Assembly: GCF_047511655.1 (NCBI RefSeq)
Contig: NC_133389.1
Coordinates: forward strand, 25,798,501-25,862,500
Reading direction: 5' to 3'
Source: Castor canadensis
Taxonomy: Eukaryota > Chordata > Mammalia > Rodentia > Castoridae
DNA: 64,000 nt
Made by a program: the position numbers and the translations under genes. Of the stretch, positions 23,731 to 34,619 are shown piece by piece. Positions within the stretch are counted from its first letter, which is position 1. Every line of letters starts with the position of its first letter. Below the pieces are notes generated by a model, which worked only from the letters and a program-made list of their open reading frames with translations, did not search any database and had not been told where the DNA came from.

Positions 23731-25392
23731 ACAAACAAAAAACATCAAAAACAAAAACTAATAATTTTAAACTTACTATGCTGTTTTAAGTCATAGTCAA
23801 CTTTCACTTACCTGAGGGTATAAGGAAGAGTGAGAACAGGTATAGCTAAACAACAAGAACAAAACACCCAAGTCCCCCAAATCCCAAGTGGATTGGGATT
23901 AGGGGAAAATTCAGATAGTTTGCAGGTTACCACCTTCCCTTTCCTTCTGGGGAGGATCTGATCTGGGTCCTGAGAGGAGGGGACACTGTCAGCAAAGAAG
24001 CTACTCTTTGTCCCAGGGGCTTAGGACCTCTGTACAGGTTCCTAAACCTCTGTAGAATCTATTTGGTTCCTAAACATAGATGTGTTACCAAAATATCCTC
24101 TTTTGCTCTTTTCTGGAGGACTTAAATGGCCAGTACTGGGAAAGGTGTAGTAATCTATGGTGGGTCTAATGGGAGGGTGGTATTGTAGAATTAAAGATGG
24201 GGTCATTGTAAGACATCTGTGCTGGGTAGTCTACTCTTGGAGCCTTCTCATCTCTTAAGGAACAATCCACTGTCCCAGTAAGAGGGAAATTCTAATGACA
24301 GCAGCGCTTTCAGACATGGCTTTATTGTTCTCTTGGCCAAATTGTACCCAATTTACTCTCACTGTCACGTGAAGCCTCCATACCTGTCCCTCTGCGGGGT
24401 TCTACCATAAATGTGAAACTAAAGAAAAGCCAAATCAAGATGATTATTTTAAGAGGGAACATGCTATGCCATGCAAGGGAGAGGGCAGAGAAGACAAGGT
24501 GACAAAAGGTAAAGGGGCTGAGAGAAAGGAAGGCCGTGGGTGAGGGCTCTGCCCTGGGCAGTGAGCAGCCAGCTGGTGAAGCAGGAGAAGAAGCTGAACA
24601 CTGACACCCCAGTCCCCTTAACTAGTACTGAGACCTCAGGCAAGTCCCCTGCTCATGCTGACCCTCAGTTTCCCTACTGGCCATCGAGGCCTGAGGATGA
24701 CCCCCACCTCTGTGGTTGGGAGGACAAAAATGACAAACAGCGTGAGAACACAAAGGGGTGTGAGAAAGAGGCAAAAATTGCATGCAGTCCATCCGTGGGC
24801 TGCTGTGCCTTCTGGACGCTATCCACTCATCAGTTCTTGTCCACGGTCAGCAGGCACAGCTCCCTCACCGGGCCTTGCAGAAACAGGAAATGTGTTGTGA
24901 GAATCTTAAAAGTTTGCAAAACTGCAAATGCATTACTAGCACGTATCAGGGCCAGATAGCCTACAATAGGTCCTATTATGTGTTTCTCTAATCTACTCTG
25001 TGTTCCATCTTCAAGGACAAAATGCAGCTCACTGTGGACCACAAGTTTGCTTAAAGGACAATGTTCCTGGAATTCGTTACATTTGCCTCACATTCGCCTT
25101 TTATCAGAATGAGCAAAGAGGGAGAAACCAGCGGCTGGGTGTTCCTCGTCGCCTAGCTCAGGTAAGACCGGACACAACATTTTCTGGATTCCACCTGTTC
25201 TTTTAAACACTGCAGGGCCACACAGTAGACCGATTGCTTCAGATTTAACCAGCTGGGCTGTACAAGGCTTATGATGTAAGTGCGTGATTGCTTTTTGGAT
25301 ACAGAAATATTGGTGATGCTGTAGGGGTAAATAATGTCTCATGTAGGAGAGGCGTTGAAGCTTGAACTTTTTTGTTTGTTTTTGTTTTTGTT

Positions 25393-25396
<4 letters not shown>
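23731..25396. other. Intergenic; weak MIR trace
   Basis: About 24590-24740 has a MIR-like order (acctcaggcaagtccc, then ccctcagtttccctac). An open frame at 24540-24959 (+) has no recognisable domain and overlaps the MIR trace, so it is not called. Confidence 0.45.
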
Positions 25397-25426
<30 letters not shown>

Positions 25427-25462
25427 ATGTGTGTGTGTGTGTTTGTGTGAGTGTGGTGTGTT
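25397..25462. repeat. (GT)n microsatellite
   Basis: Long GT run with a few interruptions, adjoining a SINE. Confidence 0.95.
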
Positions 25463-25482
25463 TGGTTGGGATTTTGGGGAGC

Positions 25483-25687
25483 TTTTTTTTTTGGCAGTAT
25501 GGGAGTTTGAACTCAGGGGCTCACATTTGCTAGGCAGGTGTTCTACCACTTGGGCCACTCCACCAGCCCTTTTTCTATTGGGTATTTTCAAGATAGGACC
25601 TCTTGAACTGTTTGCCGTGGCTGGCTTTGAACTGTGATCCTCCTGATGTCTGCAGCCTGGGTAGCTAGTGTGAGCCACTGGTGACTG
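25483..25687 (-). mobile_element. Composite tRNA/B1-like SINE, antisense
   Basis: gggagtttgaactcaggggc, ttctaccacttgggccactc, then a B1-like half. Confidence 0.85.
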
Positions 25688-25699
25688 GTTTTTTGGTTT

Positions 25700-25792
25700 T
25701 GGGTTTTTTTTTTTTGGCTGGCCTGGATCTCTTTATCCTCCTGCCTCAGTCTCCCAAATACTGGGATTACAGATGTGTTGCCACCATGCCCC
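25700..25792 (-). mobile_element. B1-like SINE fragment, antisense
   Basis: ctcctgcctcagtctcccaa followed by atactgggattacagatg. Confidence 0.8.
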
Positions 25793-26044
25793 TACTTCTC
25801 CCTCTTTCTTTTAAAAACCTTTATTTACATTTATTTTCTAGTGGATTTATTTCTGGGCCATGTTTCTTCTGGGATGTCTTTTTCCTCTGTGCAAACCTTC
25901 TCTCTATTTAGGGGCAATTTATTCCTTTTCAGAGAAGATCTACTCTGAACTCATGTGCAGATTAGTCTGACCATGAACTCTGCAAGGATGGTGCACATCT
26001 TGGGGGTTTTGTTCACCTGAATGTGCTCAGTGATCAGAGAATCT

Positions 26045-26200
26045 ACAGTAGTCAGATGTGGTGGTGCTCACCTGTAATCCCAGTTCTCAGCAAGCTGAGG
26101 CTGGAGGACGTTGAGTTTGAGGCCAGCCTGAGCTACATAGTAAGTTCCTGTATCAAAAGAGAAAAGGAAGGAAGGAAGGAAAGAAGAAAGGAAAGAAGGA
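26045..26200 (+). mobile_element. B1-like SINE with purine-rich tail
   Basis: gatgtggtggtgctcacctg, ttgaggccagcctgagctac, then a GGAA/GAAA-rich tail at about 26160-26200. Confidence 0.85.
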
Positions 26201-27365
26201 CAATCAACAGTAAACCCTTAGGATAATTACCACTCTACATCTTTAAGCATGTGCAGCAAAAACTCAGCTGTCTTTTTGGGCCACTAAGGTCCTGTGCCAG
26301 CCCCACTGTCTGGCTTGGGTCCACCTGATGGCACCATCTTGGTAATTATGGACTGGCACACACTGCTTCAGTAAAGTGACAGCTTTCCCATACTTGGTGG
26401 AGTTTTGGACATGCTTACCTTAATGGCCTGAGCTGTTTCCTAGGTGTTCTTAAGGGAACAGGAAAATTCAAACCTGTTGTTTTGTGTGATTGGGGTTTTC
26501 TAGATCAAGAGAGAAGGAAGTCATTTTCAGAGATCAGCTCAGGCCAAGAGGTCACAGGAAGAGTTTGCATTTATTCTTGCATGCTCGTACTAATAATGTC
26601 TGGCAAGTAATAAAGTCAGGAAAATGAAAGGCAGAACAGCCACAAGGAAGGAGGAACAAGGAGACTGCTGGGAGCAGCTTCCTGTTCAGAGCTTGCAGAA
26701 CTGTCTCCACCCGTGGGGAGCCCAGGGCCACGAAGGTCTCCTGCTTCCACACTCCAGAGCATGTGTGAAGCTGGGAGATAGACCAGCCCTTTCGCCTGTG
26801 GCGTGCACGCATTTAAGAGCTGAAACAAAGAGGCCATTGCTTTCCCATTTGAACAACCACACATAGAGTCATGTGATGCAGAAAGTGGCCTGAAGTTTGA
26901 GAAGAACCTCCAAGGATGTCCACTTGTCACAGGAAGCTCTGCCGCCAGTGCAGGTGGACCATGGGAGAGTGTGGGGCCCATTGGCTTATGTAGCCCATCT
27001 GGGGCCCATGGCCTCCAGCTCACCCTGCAGCTCCTCATCACTTGCCTTTCTCCTCCATGTCTTCAGGCTGGACCATTTCTGTTCAGCCCGGGTGCATGGG
27101 CTCCTTCTTGAGCCACTGTCCTTGGACTGTCATGGCTCTTTGCCTCTCTGTGGCACTTACCAATTCCTACCTTATCACAGGGACACATTAGGCCCACTCT
27201 GAAGTCCTCTCCTGGTGGGTTTGCCTGGGGGGTAGTCTGAGTGCTGGTTCTACCTGCTGAGTATTCTGTTGTTGGAAACAGGATCTCAATAGACATTTGA
27301 AAACTGAAAACAGAATGAATGAAAATTTGCTACTCTCAGTCTTTGCCTGAGGAGGCAGACGATTT
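26201..27365. other. Intergenic, no supported gene
   Basis: GC is somewhat higher than the surroundings between 26600 and 27230. Overlapping frames on both strands (26616-27041 minus, 26897-27202 plus) are unsupported by splice sites or recognised domains. Confidence 0.45.
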
Positions 27366-27369
27366 TACT

Positions 27370-27461
27370 TTTTTTTTTTTTTTTGGCTGTACTGGGATTT
27401 GAACTCAAAGGTCTTATACTTGCTAGACAAGTGCTGTACAGCTTCAGCCATGCCCCCAGCC
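27370..27461 (-). mobile_element. tRNA-derived SINE, antisense
   Basis: T tract, then ggctgtactgggatttgaac. First of a run of three antisense tRNA-type SINEs. Confidence 0.8.
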
Positions 27462-27557
27462 CCCCTCCCCCTTTTTTTCCAGTACTGGAGATCAAAGTCA
27501 GCACTTTGCATGTGTTAGGCAAATACTCTACCACTGAGTTCCATCCCCCAGCCCATG
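27462..27557 (-). mobile_element. ID-type SINE, antisense
   Basis: ttgcatgtgttaggcaaata and taccactgagttccatcccc. Confidence 0.75.
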
Positions 27558-27577
27558 ATTTGCCTTCCATTAATTTA

Positions 27578-27650
27578 TTTGTGCGGTGCCGGGGCTTGAA
27601 CTCTGGGCCTCAGGAATGCTGTATGACTGAGCTACACTCCCAGCCCTTTA
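27578..27650 (-). mobile_element. ID-type SINE, antisense
   Basis: gtgccggggcttgaactctg and gagctacactcccagccc. Confidence 0.75.
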
Positions 27651-27691
27651 CTTTTTTTTAGGAGTGAAACTCAGGACAAGGTTTGGCCTAG

Positions 27692-27706
27692 CTTGGGGGT
27701 ATTCTT
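27692..27706 (+). repeat. Target-site duplication, left copy (L1 at 27707)
   Basis: CTTGGGGGTATTCTT, repeated exactly at 28642-28656. Confidence 0.95.
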
Positions 27707-28641
27707 TTTTTTTACTTTCTTTCTTTTATTTTATTATTCATATGTGCATACAAAGCTTGGGTCATTTCTCCCCCCTGCCCCCACCCCCTCCCTTTCCACC
27801 CACTCCACCCCCTCCCTCTCCCACCCACCCCCTCAATACCCAGCAGAAACTATTTTGCTCTTATTTTTAATTTTGTTGTACAGAGAATATAAGCCATAAT
27901 AGGAAGGAACAAGGGTTTTTGCTCGTTGAGATAAGGATAGCTATACAGGGCATTGCCTCACATTGATTTCCTGTGCGTGTGTGTTACCTTCTAAGTTAAC
28001 TCTTTTTGATCTAACCTTTTCTCTAGTTCCTGGTCCCCTTTTCCTATTGGCCTCAGTTGCTTTTCAGGTATCTGCTTTAGTTTCTCTGCGTTAAGGGCAA
28101 CAAATGCTAGCTAGTTTTTCAGGTGTCTTACCTATCCTCACCCCTCCCTTGTATGCTCTCACTTTTATCATGTGCTCAAAGTCCAATCCCCTTGTTGTGT
28201 TTGCCCTTGATCTAATGTCCACATATGAGGGAGAACATACGATTTTTGGTCTTTTGGGCCAGGCTAACCTCACTGGAGGAGAATGATGTTCTCCAATTCC
28301 ATCCATTTACCAGCGAATGATAACATTTCGTTCTTCTTCATGGCTGCATAAAATTCCATTGTGTATAGATACCACATTTTCTTAATCCATTTGTCAGTGG
28401 TGGGTCATCTTGGCTGTTGCCATAACTTGGCTATTGTGAATAGTGCCGCAATAAACATGGGTGTGCAGGTGCCTCTGGAGTAACCTGTTTCACAGTCTTT
28501 TGGGTATATCCCCAAGAGTGGTATTGCTGGATCAAATGGTAGATCATCAATGTTTAGCTTTTTAAGTAGCCTCCAAATTTTTTTCCAGAGTGGTTGTACT
28601 AGTTTACATTCCCACCAACAGTGTAAGAGGACTCCTTTTTC
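27707..28641 (-). mobile_element. 5'-truncated young L1 insertion, antisense
   Basis: The + strand shows the T-rich tail first, then the C-rich (antisense G-rich) 3'-UTR tract at about 27768-27838, then the ORF2 3' region, stopping abruptly at 28641. Exact 15-bp duplications flank it. Same family as the copies at 16295 and 56353. Confidence 0.95.
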
Positions 28642-28656
28642 CTTGGGGGTATTCTT
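28642..28656 (+). repeat. Target-site duplication, right copy
   Basis: Exact repeat of 27692-27706. Confidence 0.95.
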
Positions 28657-29440
28657 GAAGGAAAACGAGGAAGAGGAAACTTAAATTCCCCCTGTAGACA
28701 AGTCTCCAGGTAGACATTGCACACTCATGCAAGAGGCACTTCTGAAACTTGAAGTGAAGCTATTTTGATTGGTGACTGTCATTCCCCCTCATTTCCTGAG
28801 TCTAAGTGGGAAATGAATTGTTGATTGATTTAGTTTTGCTATTACTGTTTTCATCAGCAGTGCAAGCTAAATAATTATTAACCTTTTGATTTTTTTCCCC
28901 CAGGGGTATCAGCCCTGGTGTACCTCTGACAAAAAGGAAATGTTAATTGAGAATGAAAATAGAGCCATCAAACAACTAAATTAAATAATTGTGGTGTGTT
29001 ACTTTTAAGGCGATCATGTCATCGGTATATCAATATGTGGGAATTGAATTATCAAAGAAACTTCCCCCTTAATTTTTAGAAGAAGTGGGTTGTCACCTGA
29101 GGCCACATAAGGTGAATCCTGGTCATGTCTTGATGTGGATTCTCCCCACATAGATGCAGTGTGTGGGACACTCTGAGACCACCTGTCATAACCATGCTCT
29201 CCTGAGAAGTATGTAAGGGAGCTGAAGCAAGACGACTGCCAGTATACACAGGGCTCTTGAGGACCAGTTCTAGCTCTGGCCCTGATTTCTTTTGTGGCTT
29301 TAAGTCAAACAAGGAAACTCTGCACATTTGATTTTTCATTCAGCAATAGAGATGGCATTATTTCTTTTTCCTATGTTTTCACACTTGAATATAAAATAAT
29401 GTTAGAAAGAAGGGGCCCTTAATAGTGTGCCTGTACCTGC
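28657..29440. other. Intergenic, nothing recognised
   Basis: No supported feature. Confidence 0.45.
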
Positions 29441-29530
29441 TGGGGCTGGGGGTGGAGCTCAATGGTAGAGTGCTTGCCTAGCATGCACAAGGCCCTGGAT
29501 TTGATCCCCAGCACTGAAGGAAAAAAAAAT
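29441..29530 (+). mobile_element. ID-type SINE
   Basis: ggggctgggggtggagctca, agagtgcttgcctagcatgc and gatttgatccccagcactg with an A tail. Near-consensus ID element. Confidence 0.92.
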
Positions 29531-30289
29531 TGCACCTCTTGTATGTATTTCTGTCCATGTGGGTTGCTGGTTTCAGTTATGGCCCACACATGACAAAGAC
29601 TCCTCAAAGTCACAGGACAGACTTCCCTTCTCTGCTCCTGGCACAATTTTATCCATTTTCTGATCATGCTTAGCACTATATGGATCAGTTCAGCAAATGG
29701 GTTATATGTTTACAAACCTTATTCCAGATCTTGGAGCTGACCTTCCTCCGGTTTTACTGAATGATTAATGCTAATTTGGAAAGCTTGAACTTGTAATCTC
29801 ACATGAACTCTCATTTTTAATGTTAACATGTCTTCATTTCTGTGTCTGTCTCCCAGTTTCAGACAAAGAGCAGACACCTCACTTCTCTCCAGAGCTAATC
29901 TTTCCTTGTGCCCTCCATTCCCTCCTCCATATCTTCCTATTACACTCAGTGCTTGGCATTACACAAGGAGACCAGACTGCTTTTGCCTGACCTTGCTGTC
30001 TCTTCTCGTCTATTTATTGCTTTTCTTTTGCAGTGAGACATCTCAATTTCCTCTTTCCCCATGGCCCTTTGGCTTGGCAGTCTAGCTTCCTTTTTCTGTC
30101 ACACTATTGAAATTGCATCCTCAAAAGTCAACAGTGTTGTCCTTGGAGCCCGATCCAAGGAGGGCTTTGTTTTAGCTTCATTCTTCTTATTCTCTCAGAA
30201 GCGCTGATTTTCTTTTCCCCTATTCTGATGTACTTCTGTGGCTTATGTTTGTTCATCTATTGTCGAATCGGATTTTCCAAACTGGTCCA
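29531..30289. other. Intergenic, nothing recognised
   Basis: No supported feature. Confidence 0.45.
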
Positions 30290-30490
30290 CTGCATAGCAT
30301 CCTGGCTGAGCATATCTGTGGCTGGATTCTAGCTCTGCCACTAAATAACAGTATGACCTTGGCAAGGTAATCTCTTCCTGCCTCAGTTTCTTAAGAATGA
30401 GGGTAACAGCTCAGTTTGTTGTTAGAACTGAGCGGGATACTTTATGTCACATTTATCTCAGTGTCTGGCACAAAGATGTATTCAATAATG
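30290..30490 (+). mobile_element. MIR SINE relic
   Basis: ttctagctctgccactaaat, cctgcctcagtttcttaaga and tctggcacaaagatgtattc follow the MIR order. Confidence 0.75.
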
Positions 30491-30739
30491 CCATCTAGTA
30501 GTATAACAACAAGCTCCCAAGTCTTTGAAAACAGAACCACATTTTTCTTTAAGGACATATTGTCCACACTACCCCAACACAAAGCCTGACGACAAGTAAC
30601 TATTGACACATAGATTTGTGCAGTGATTGGAGATCCCAGGGAAAGAGGAAAGACGGGGGAGGGAGGCTTCTGAAGTCTGCAGGGGCTTGCAGTATCCAGG
30701 TGTTTATACCGTTTTGTGTTTACTACTAAACCATTTATG

Positions 30740-30855
30740 TTGTTGAGAGTTACCTGGTTGAGTGGCTCAAGTAGTAGACTGCCTGTCTAGCAAGCCGGAG
30801 ACCCTAAATTCGAACCCCAGTACCACCACCGGGGGAGGGGGGGGAAATTGTTGAG
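30740..30855 (+). mobile_element. tRNA-derived SINE with possible short target duplication
   Basis: gagtggctcaagtagtagac and aattcgaaccccagtaccac, then a G-rich rather than A-rich tail. TTGTTGAG at 30740-30747 and 30848-30855 may be the target duplication. Confidence 0.75.
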
Positions 30856-30994
30856 TTTAACTTGCTTCTTTCAGGACAGATAGTGTTTGTTGAGCAGGAA
30901 GAGGAGTCAACATTTAAAACCGTAGTTGTTAGTGCGACAGTCACAATGAGGCATACACCCACCCAGCGCTCCACCCTTAAATTAAAGGGTGTGG

Positions 30995-31013
30995 TGACGC
31001 CCTCTAGTGGTCA
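30995..31013 (-). promoter_or_regulatory. CTCF-type binding motif
   Basis: The minus strand reads TGACCACTAGAGGGCGTCA, which fits the CTCF core consensus CCASYAGRKGGC at every position (minus-strand orientation). CTCF mediates insulation and loop anchoring; occupancy is not shown by sequence. Confidence 0.7.
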
Positions 31014-31380
31014 CTCGAGGAACGACACCGGGCCGCTTTGTGTCATTGGCTGCGGGCGAAGGTCCTTAAATTGCGGTCCTATCTGGGAAAAGTGTGAGTG
31101 AGGCTGGGCAGGAGGGAAGAATAAGGGGGGAAGCACAGCACGCGGGGAAAGTGAAATAGCTCAACACAGTGTGGGGACGCAAAGGAAACAAGATGTCCTC
31201 CTACAAGAACCTTACGGGTACCATTGGAGAGCAATTCCCTCCCCCCACCTGACTGTCACACACACATCGCAACCCCCACCATGCTGGCCGGATAGTCTGA
31301 AAAGACCCTGCTTCACGTTCTGATTTCCCTAATTGTATGTCAGGAATTTAGAGAAATTTAGCTGAGTCATCACATTTGGC

Positions 31381-31426
31381 GGTCACGGCCACGGCCACGG
31401 CCACGGCCACGGCCCCGGTCACGGGA
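31381..31426. repeat. (GGCCAC)n hexamer repeat
   Basis: Four perfect GGCCAC units (31387-31410) are framed by GGTCAC variants on both sides, inside the CpG-richer patch. Read on the minus strand it would encode Gly-Arg repeats, but the surrounding frame is not convincing as coding. Confidence 0.9.
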
Positions 31427-31560
31427 ACGGCCGCCTCCCCTGGCCGGCCTCCACCCCCACCGCCACAGCTCCCCACGTGACAGCCGCCCGGGAGTCACAG
31501 GTAAGGTGACCGACCGCAGCCGGCGACAGCCTGACTGCACTCAAGTTCGGGTGCACGTGG

Positions 31561-31860
31561 TTCCCAAATCCATCCGGAATGCCACAGGGAGTCCAGTCCT
31601 GCCTAAGGAGGCAGCACCACCCTGCTGACTGTTCTCTTTGGAAAATGGAAGTGGGCTTTGTTGACCGTGAAGCCGATTTCATTTTTCTGTTACTCACAAA
31701 CTATGTTAACTAATCAACCAGTGGGTTATGTAGATCATTATATGCCAGCAAAGAGCTTTAGGATGTGAGGGACTGAAGGGTCCATGAAGGTGGTCAGCAT
31801 ACAGGGACGTGGTCTAGTTGCTGAAGATGGGCTTCTAATGTAATGTTTAAAAGAAAAGAT
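31561..31860. other. Unique-looking flank of the CpG patch
   Basis: No supported gene. A minus-strand frame at 31419-31697 overlaps the hexamer repeat and is treated as chance. Confidence 0.4.
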
Positions 31861-31864
31861 TTTG

Positions 31865-32072
31865 GAGCTGGGCACACCTGGAATCCCAAACTATTTGAGA
31901 GGTTGAGGCAGGAGAATTGCAAGTTTGAGACCAGCCTGGGTAATTTAGCAGCTTCTGTCTCAAAATAATAATAATAATAATGGACTGAGGCTATAGCTCA
32001 GTGACAGAGCATTTGCCTAATGTATGTGAGGTCCTGGGTTCCATTCCCAGTTAAAAAAAAAAGACATAAAGA
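31865..32072 (+). mobile_element. B1-like plus ID-like dimer SINE
   Basis: The B1-like half (ggttgaggcaggagaattgc, agaccagcctgggtaattta) is followed by an (ATA)n linker and an ID-like half (ctatagctcagtgacagagc, gggttccattcccagtt) with an A tail. Confidence 0.85.
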
Positions 32073-32094
32073 AAGAAAGAAAAGTATAGATTTT

Positions 32095-32245
32095 GGAGTC
32101 TTAAATTCTTCTTTGTCATTACCGGCTGACTTGGATAAATTGGCATTTTTCTAAGCTCCAGTTTCTTCTTCTCTAAAAGGAAGATGATTAAACCTGCCTC
32201 TCAAGGTTAGGGTGAGGATTAAATGAATGAAATACTGTAAAAGCT
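32095..32245 (+). mobile_element. MIR SINE relic
   Basis: attttggagtcttaaattct, ctccagtttcttcttctcta and ggtgaggattaaatgaatga follow MIR order. Confidence 0.65.
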
Positions 32246-32500
32246 CTTTTATTTGAGATTGGATTTCAGAGAGCAAAGTCACCTTCTACAGAATCACTTC
32301 ACTTCCACAAATCATTCCAGGACTTTCCTCATTTGCTTACTATCCACATGGCTAATTAGACAGCAGTATTTTAGCAGCTTTCCATAGTGGAATCTTTCTA
32401 GAACATTTCACCTTGCTTTCTGAAAAACAACTTCCTTTCCTTGTATTCTCATATTTTCTCAGTTTATATAACGTGTAATTAAATCTCACAGTTACTGGGT
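32246..32500. other. Intergenic, nothing recognised
   Basis: No supported feature. Confidence 0.45.
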
Positions 32501-32575
32501 GGATGGGAATAACTCAGTGACAGAGCACTTGCCGAGCATGGGCAGGGCCTTGGGTTCGAGTCCCAGCATTGCAAT
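32501..32575 (+). mobile_element. ID-type SINE
   Basis: taactcagtgacagagcact and gggttcgagtcccagcattg. Confidence 0.85.
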
Positions 32576-32597
32576 CCATCAATCTCACAAGTACAAT

Positions 32598-33606
32598 AAG
32601 AAGTACATCTCCCTCACACACTGCTAGTGGGAATGTGAATTAGTACAACCACTATGGAAAACAGTATGGCGGGTCCTCAGAAAACTAAACAGAACTGCCA
32701 TATGATCCAGCAATTCCATTCCTAGGGATATACCCGAGGGAATGTAAGTCAGGTTACAACAAACGCACCTGCACACCCATGTTTATTGCAGCTTTATTCA
32801 CAATAGCTAAACTACGGAAACAGCCCCACTACTGATGAATGGATTAAGAAAATGTGTACTTATATACAATGGAATTCTGTTAAACTATAAAGAAGAATGA
32901 AATTTTGTCATTTGATGGATGGAACTGGAGAACATCATCTTAAGTGACGCTAGGTAGGTTCAGAAGGCCACAAGATGTATGTTTTCTCTCATGTGTGGAA
33001 TATAGACCTAATACAAATGTAGCAATATTATGAAAAACAGGACATGCAAAAGAGAGGTCACACATGAGAGGAAGAGGGTAAAAGAAGGAAGAAGGTGAAT
33101 ATGGCTGATGTACTCTCTTTACAAGAATAAATACAGAATTTTTTAAACTGGTTGAAACCACCATAAGAAAGGGACTAAAGTAGAAAGAAGAAAAATAGAG
33201 GAGATGAACCAAATCGGGCTATAATACATATAAACTTAGAAGTGCCACAAGGAAACTCCCTGTGTAGTAATCTTAAACAAGCAAAAATCAGAGAACAGCA
33301 AAATCAGAGAACAGGAGGGAGGAACAGGTCCTGCCTAGGGGGATTGATACCAGTGTGTGGGGGGCGACGGTAGGGAAAGGGTTGGGAGGGTGAATTTGGT
33401 GCAAATACTGTGTACACATGAATGTAAATGGAAAAAAGATATCTTTTGAAACTATTTCTTGACTGGGGGGAGGAGAGATAAAGGAGAATGGTGGAGAGGG
33501 TGAATTCAAATGTGATATATTTGATATATTGTAAGAATCTTTGTAAATGCCACAGTGTACCCCCACCCAACACAACAATAAAATTAAAAAGAGAAAAAGA
33601 AGTACA
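32598..33606 (+). mobile_element. Older 5'-truncated L1, sense
   Basis: Contains L1 ORF2 3' sequence (acactgctagtgggaatgtg, catatgatccagcaattcc) with many substitutions, then a 3'-UTR with a G-rich tract near 33455-33480 and an A-rich end. AAGAAGTACA at 32598-32607 and 33597-33606 is a candidate 10-bp target duplication. More diverged than the 16295/27707/56353 copies. Confidence 0.85.
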
Positions 33607-34619
33607 GCTGTTGTAAACTGCTTCTGGGTAAGCATGTCACCACGATGGAGCAGGAGTAGGGTGAATCCTGTCACCACAGCAGTGGTTGGTAGAGTTCATA
33701 CAGGGCCTGGAGAATTGCAGCTATCTGCCATGTTGGTTACACAGAAGTTGTCTGTACCTTGTGTGCAATGCTTCACCTAGCAGACCGAAGCGTCCCTTCA
33801 ACAGCTGGTAGCCATTCATGTTATTATCATCTATAAGTTCAGAGACGGAAGGCTTGTTAGAAATCTAACAGTTTCTTTCTTTCATTTTGCAGTTGAGAAA
33901 AGATCCAAATGTTCGTAACTTTGGCCTTCATAGTATATATTTTGGCCACAGTAGATGAAGATATTATTGAGTCAGAAGGACTTACATTTGCAAAGGCCTC
34001 TGGGAGTCAGCATAATGCATACAACAGTCTTCTAAGTTACTCAAAACCCTTGTCTTTTCTGTGAGATCAGGTAGAACCATGACATGTTCTTGAAGACAAG
34101 CTCCAGGGCCTGGGATGATGGAAGCCAGGGGCCCCGGCAAAGCACACGCAGAAAGCCCTTCCAGAAGAAGAAGGATTTGTTGGCTGGGTGCATAGGGACG
34201 AGCAAAGCAACAGGCAGAATCATGTCTTTGTCTTCAGGGTGACTAGGTGGCCTCCCAGCCTTGATGAGGCAGATGGGATGACTGTAGAAGTCCACCAGCA
34301 AAGCCTGCCTCTAACAGAAAAGAATGGCTGTTGGCAGGTGAGGGAGCCCATGGGAAGGACAGGACCCCTCCGAAACCTTCAAAGCAGAGCTCTCTGGCCA
34401 TTCATAGTGTTTGAAGTGATCTGCCCTAAGAGAGATCCTGGTTGCAACAGATGGAAAGGATGCTTTTTTTCTGATTGGATTGGGCATAAAGGACCCTTGG
34501 AAGGAGGAGGACTCTGTAGGCAAGGAGGGGTGTGTGTGGGTAGTAGGGGTCCTGTAAGAAGCTGCAAGCTCTAGAGACACAAACTCCAGGACAGGGCTTT
34601 GTGATTTTCATTTAACCCA
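33607..34619. other. Intergenic, nothing recognised
   Basis: Overlapping short frames on both strands at 34188-34611 have no recognisable domain. Confidence 0.45.

Larger units (their letters stand above)
30940..31560. promoter_or_regulatory. CpG-richer patch, candidate promoter or first exon region
   Basis: CpG dinucleotides are visibly denser here than in the surrounding kilobases. Contents: a CTCF-type motif (30995-31013), an inverted CCAAT box (31045-31049), GCTGAGTCA (31361-31369, AP-1/ARE type), a GGCCAC hexamer run, two CACGTG E-boxes (31474, 31554) and a CAG|GTAAGG splice donor (31498-31504). It lies 6.3 kb upstream of the first MRO coding exon. A role as an untranslated first exon of MRO, or as a distal element, is inference. 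Confidence 0.4.

Noticed and set aside
25088..25678. 196-codon minus-strand frame
   Set aside because: It runs through a GT microsatellite and a composite SINE; the His-Thr repeats are translated microsatellite.
1..31000. Searched for exons of ME2, the expected 5' neighbour of MRO from human gene order
   Set aside because: No frame resembling malic enzyme sequence is visible on either strand.
31419..31697. 92-codon minus-strand frame with a Gly-Arg-like stretch nearby, suggesting an RGG-protein retrocopy
   Set aside because: The Gly-Arg reading comes only from the GGCCAC repeat in another frame; the rest matches no RGG protein I know.
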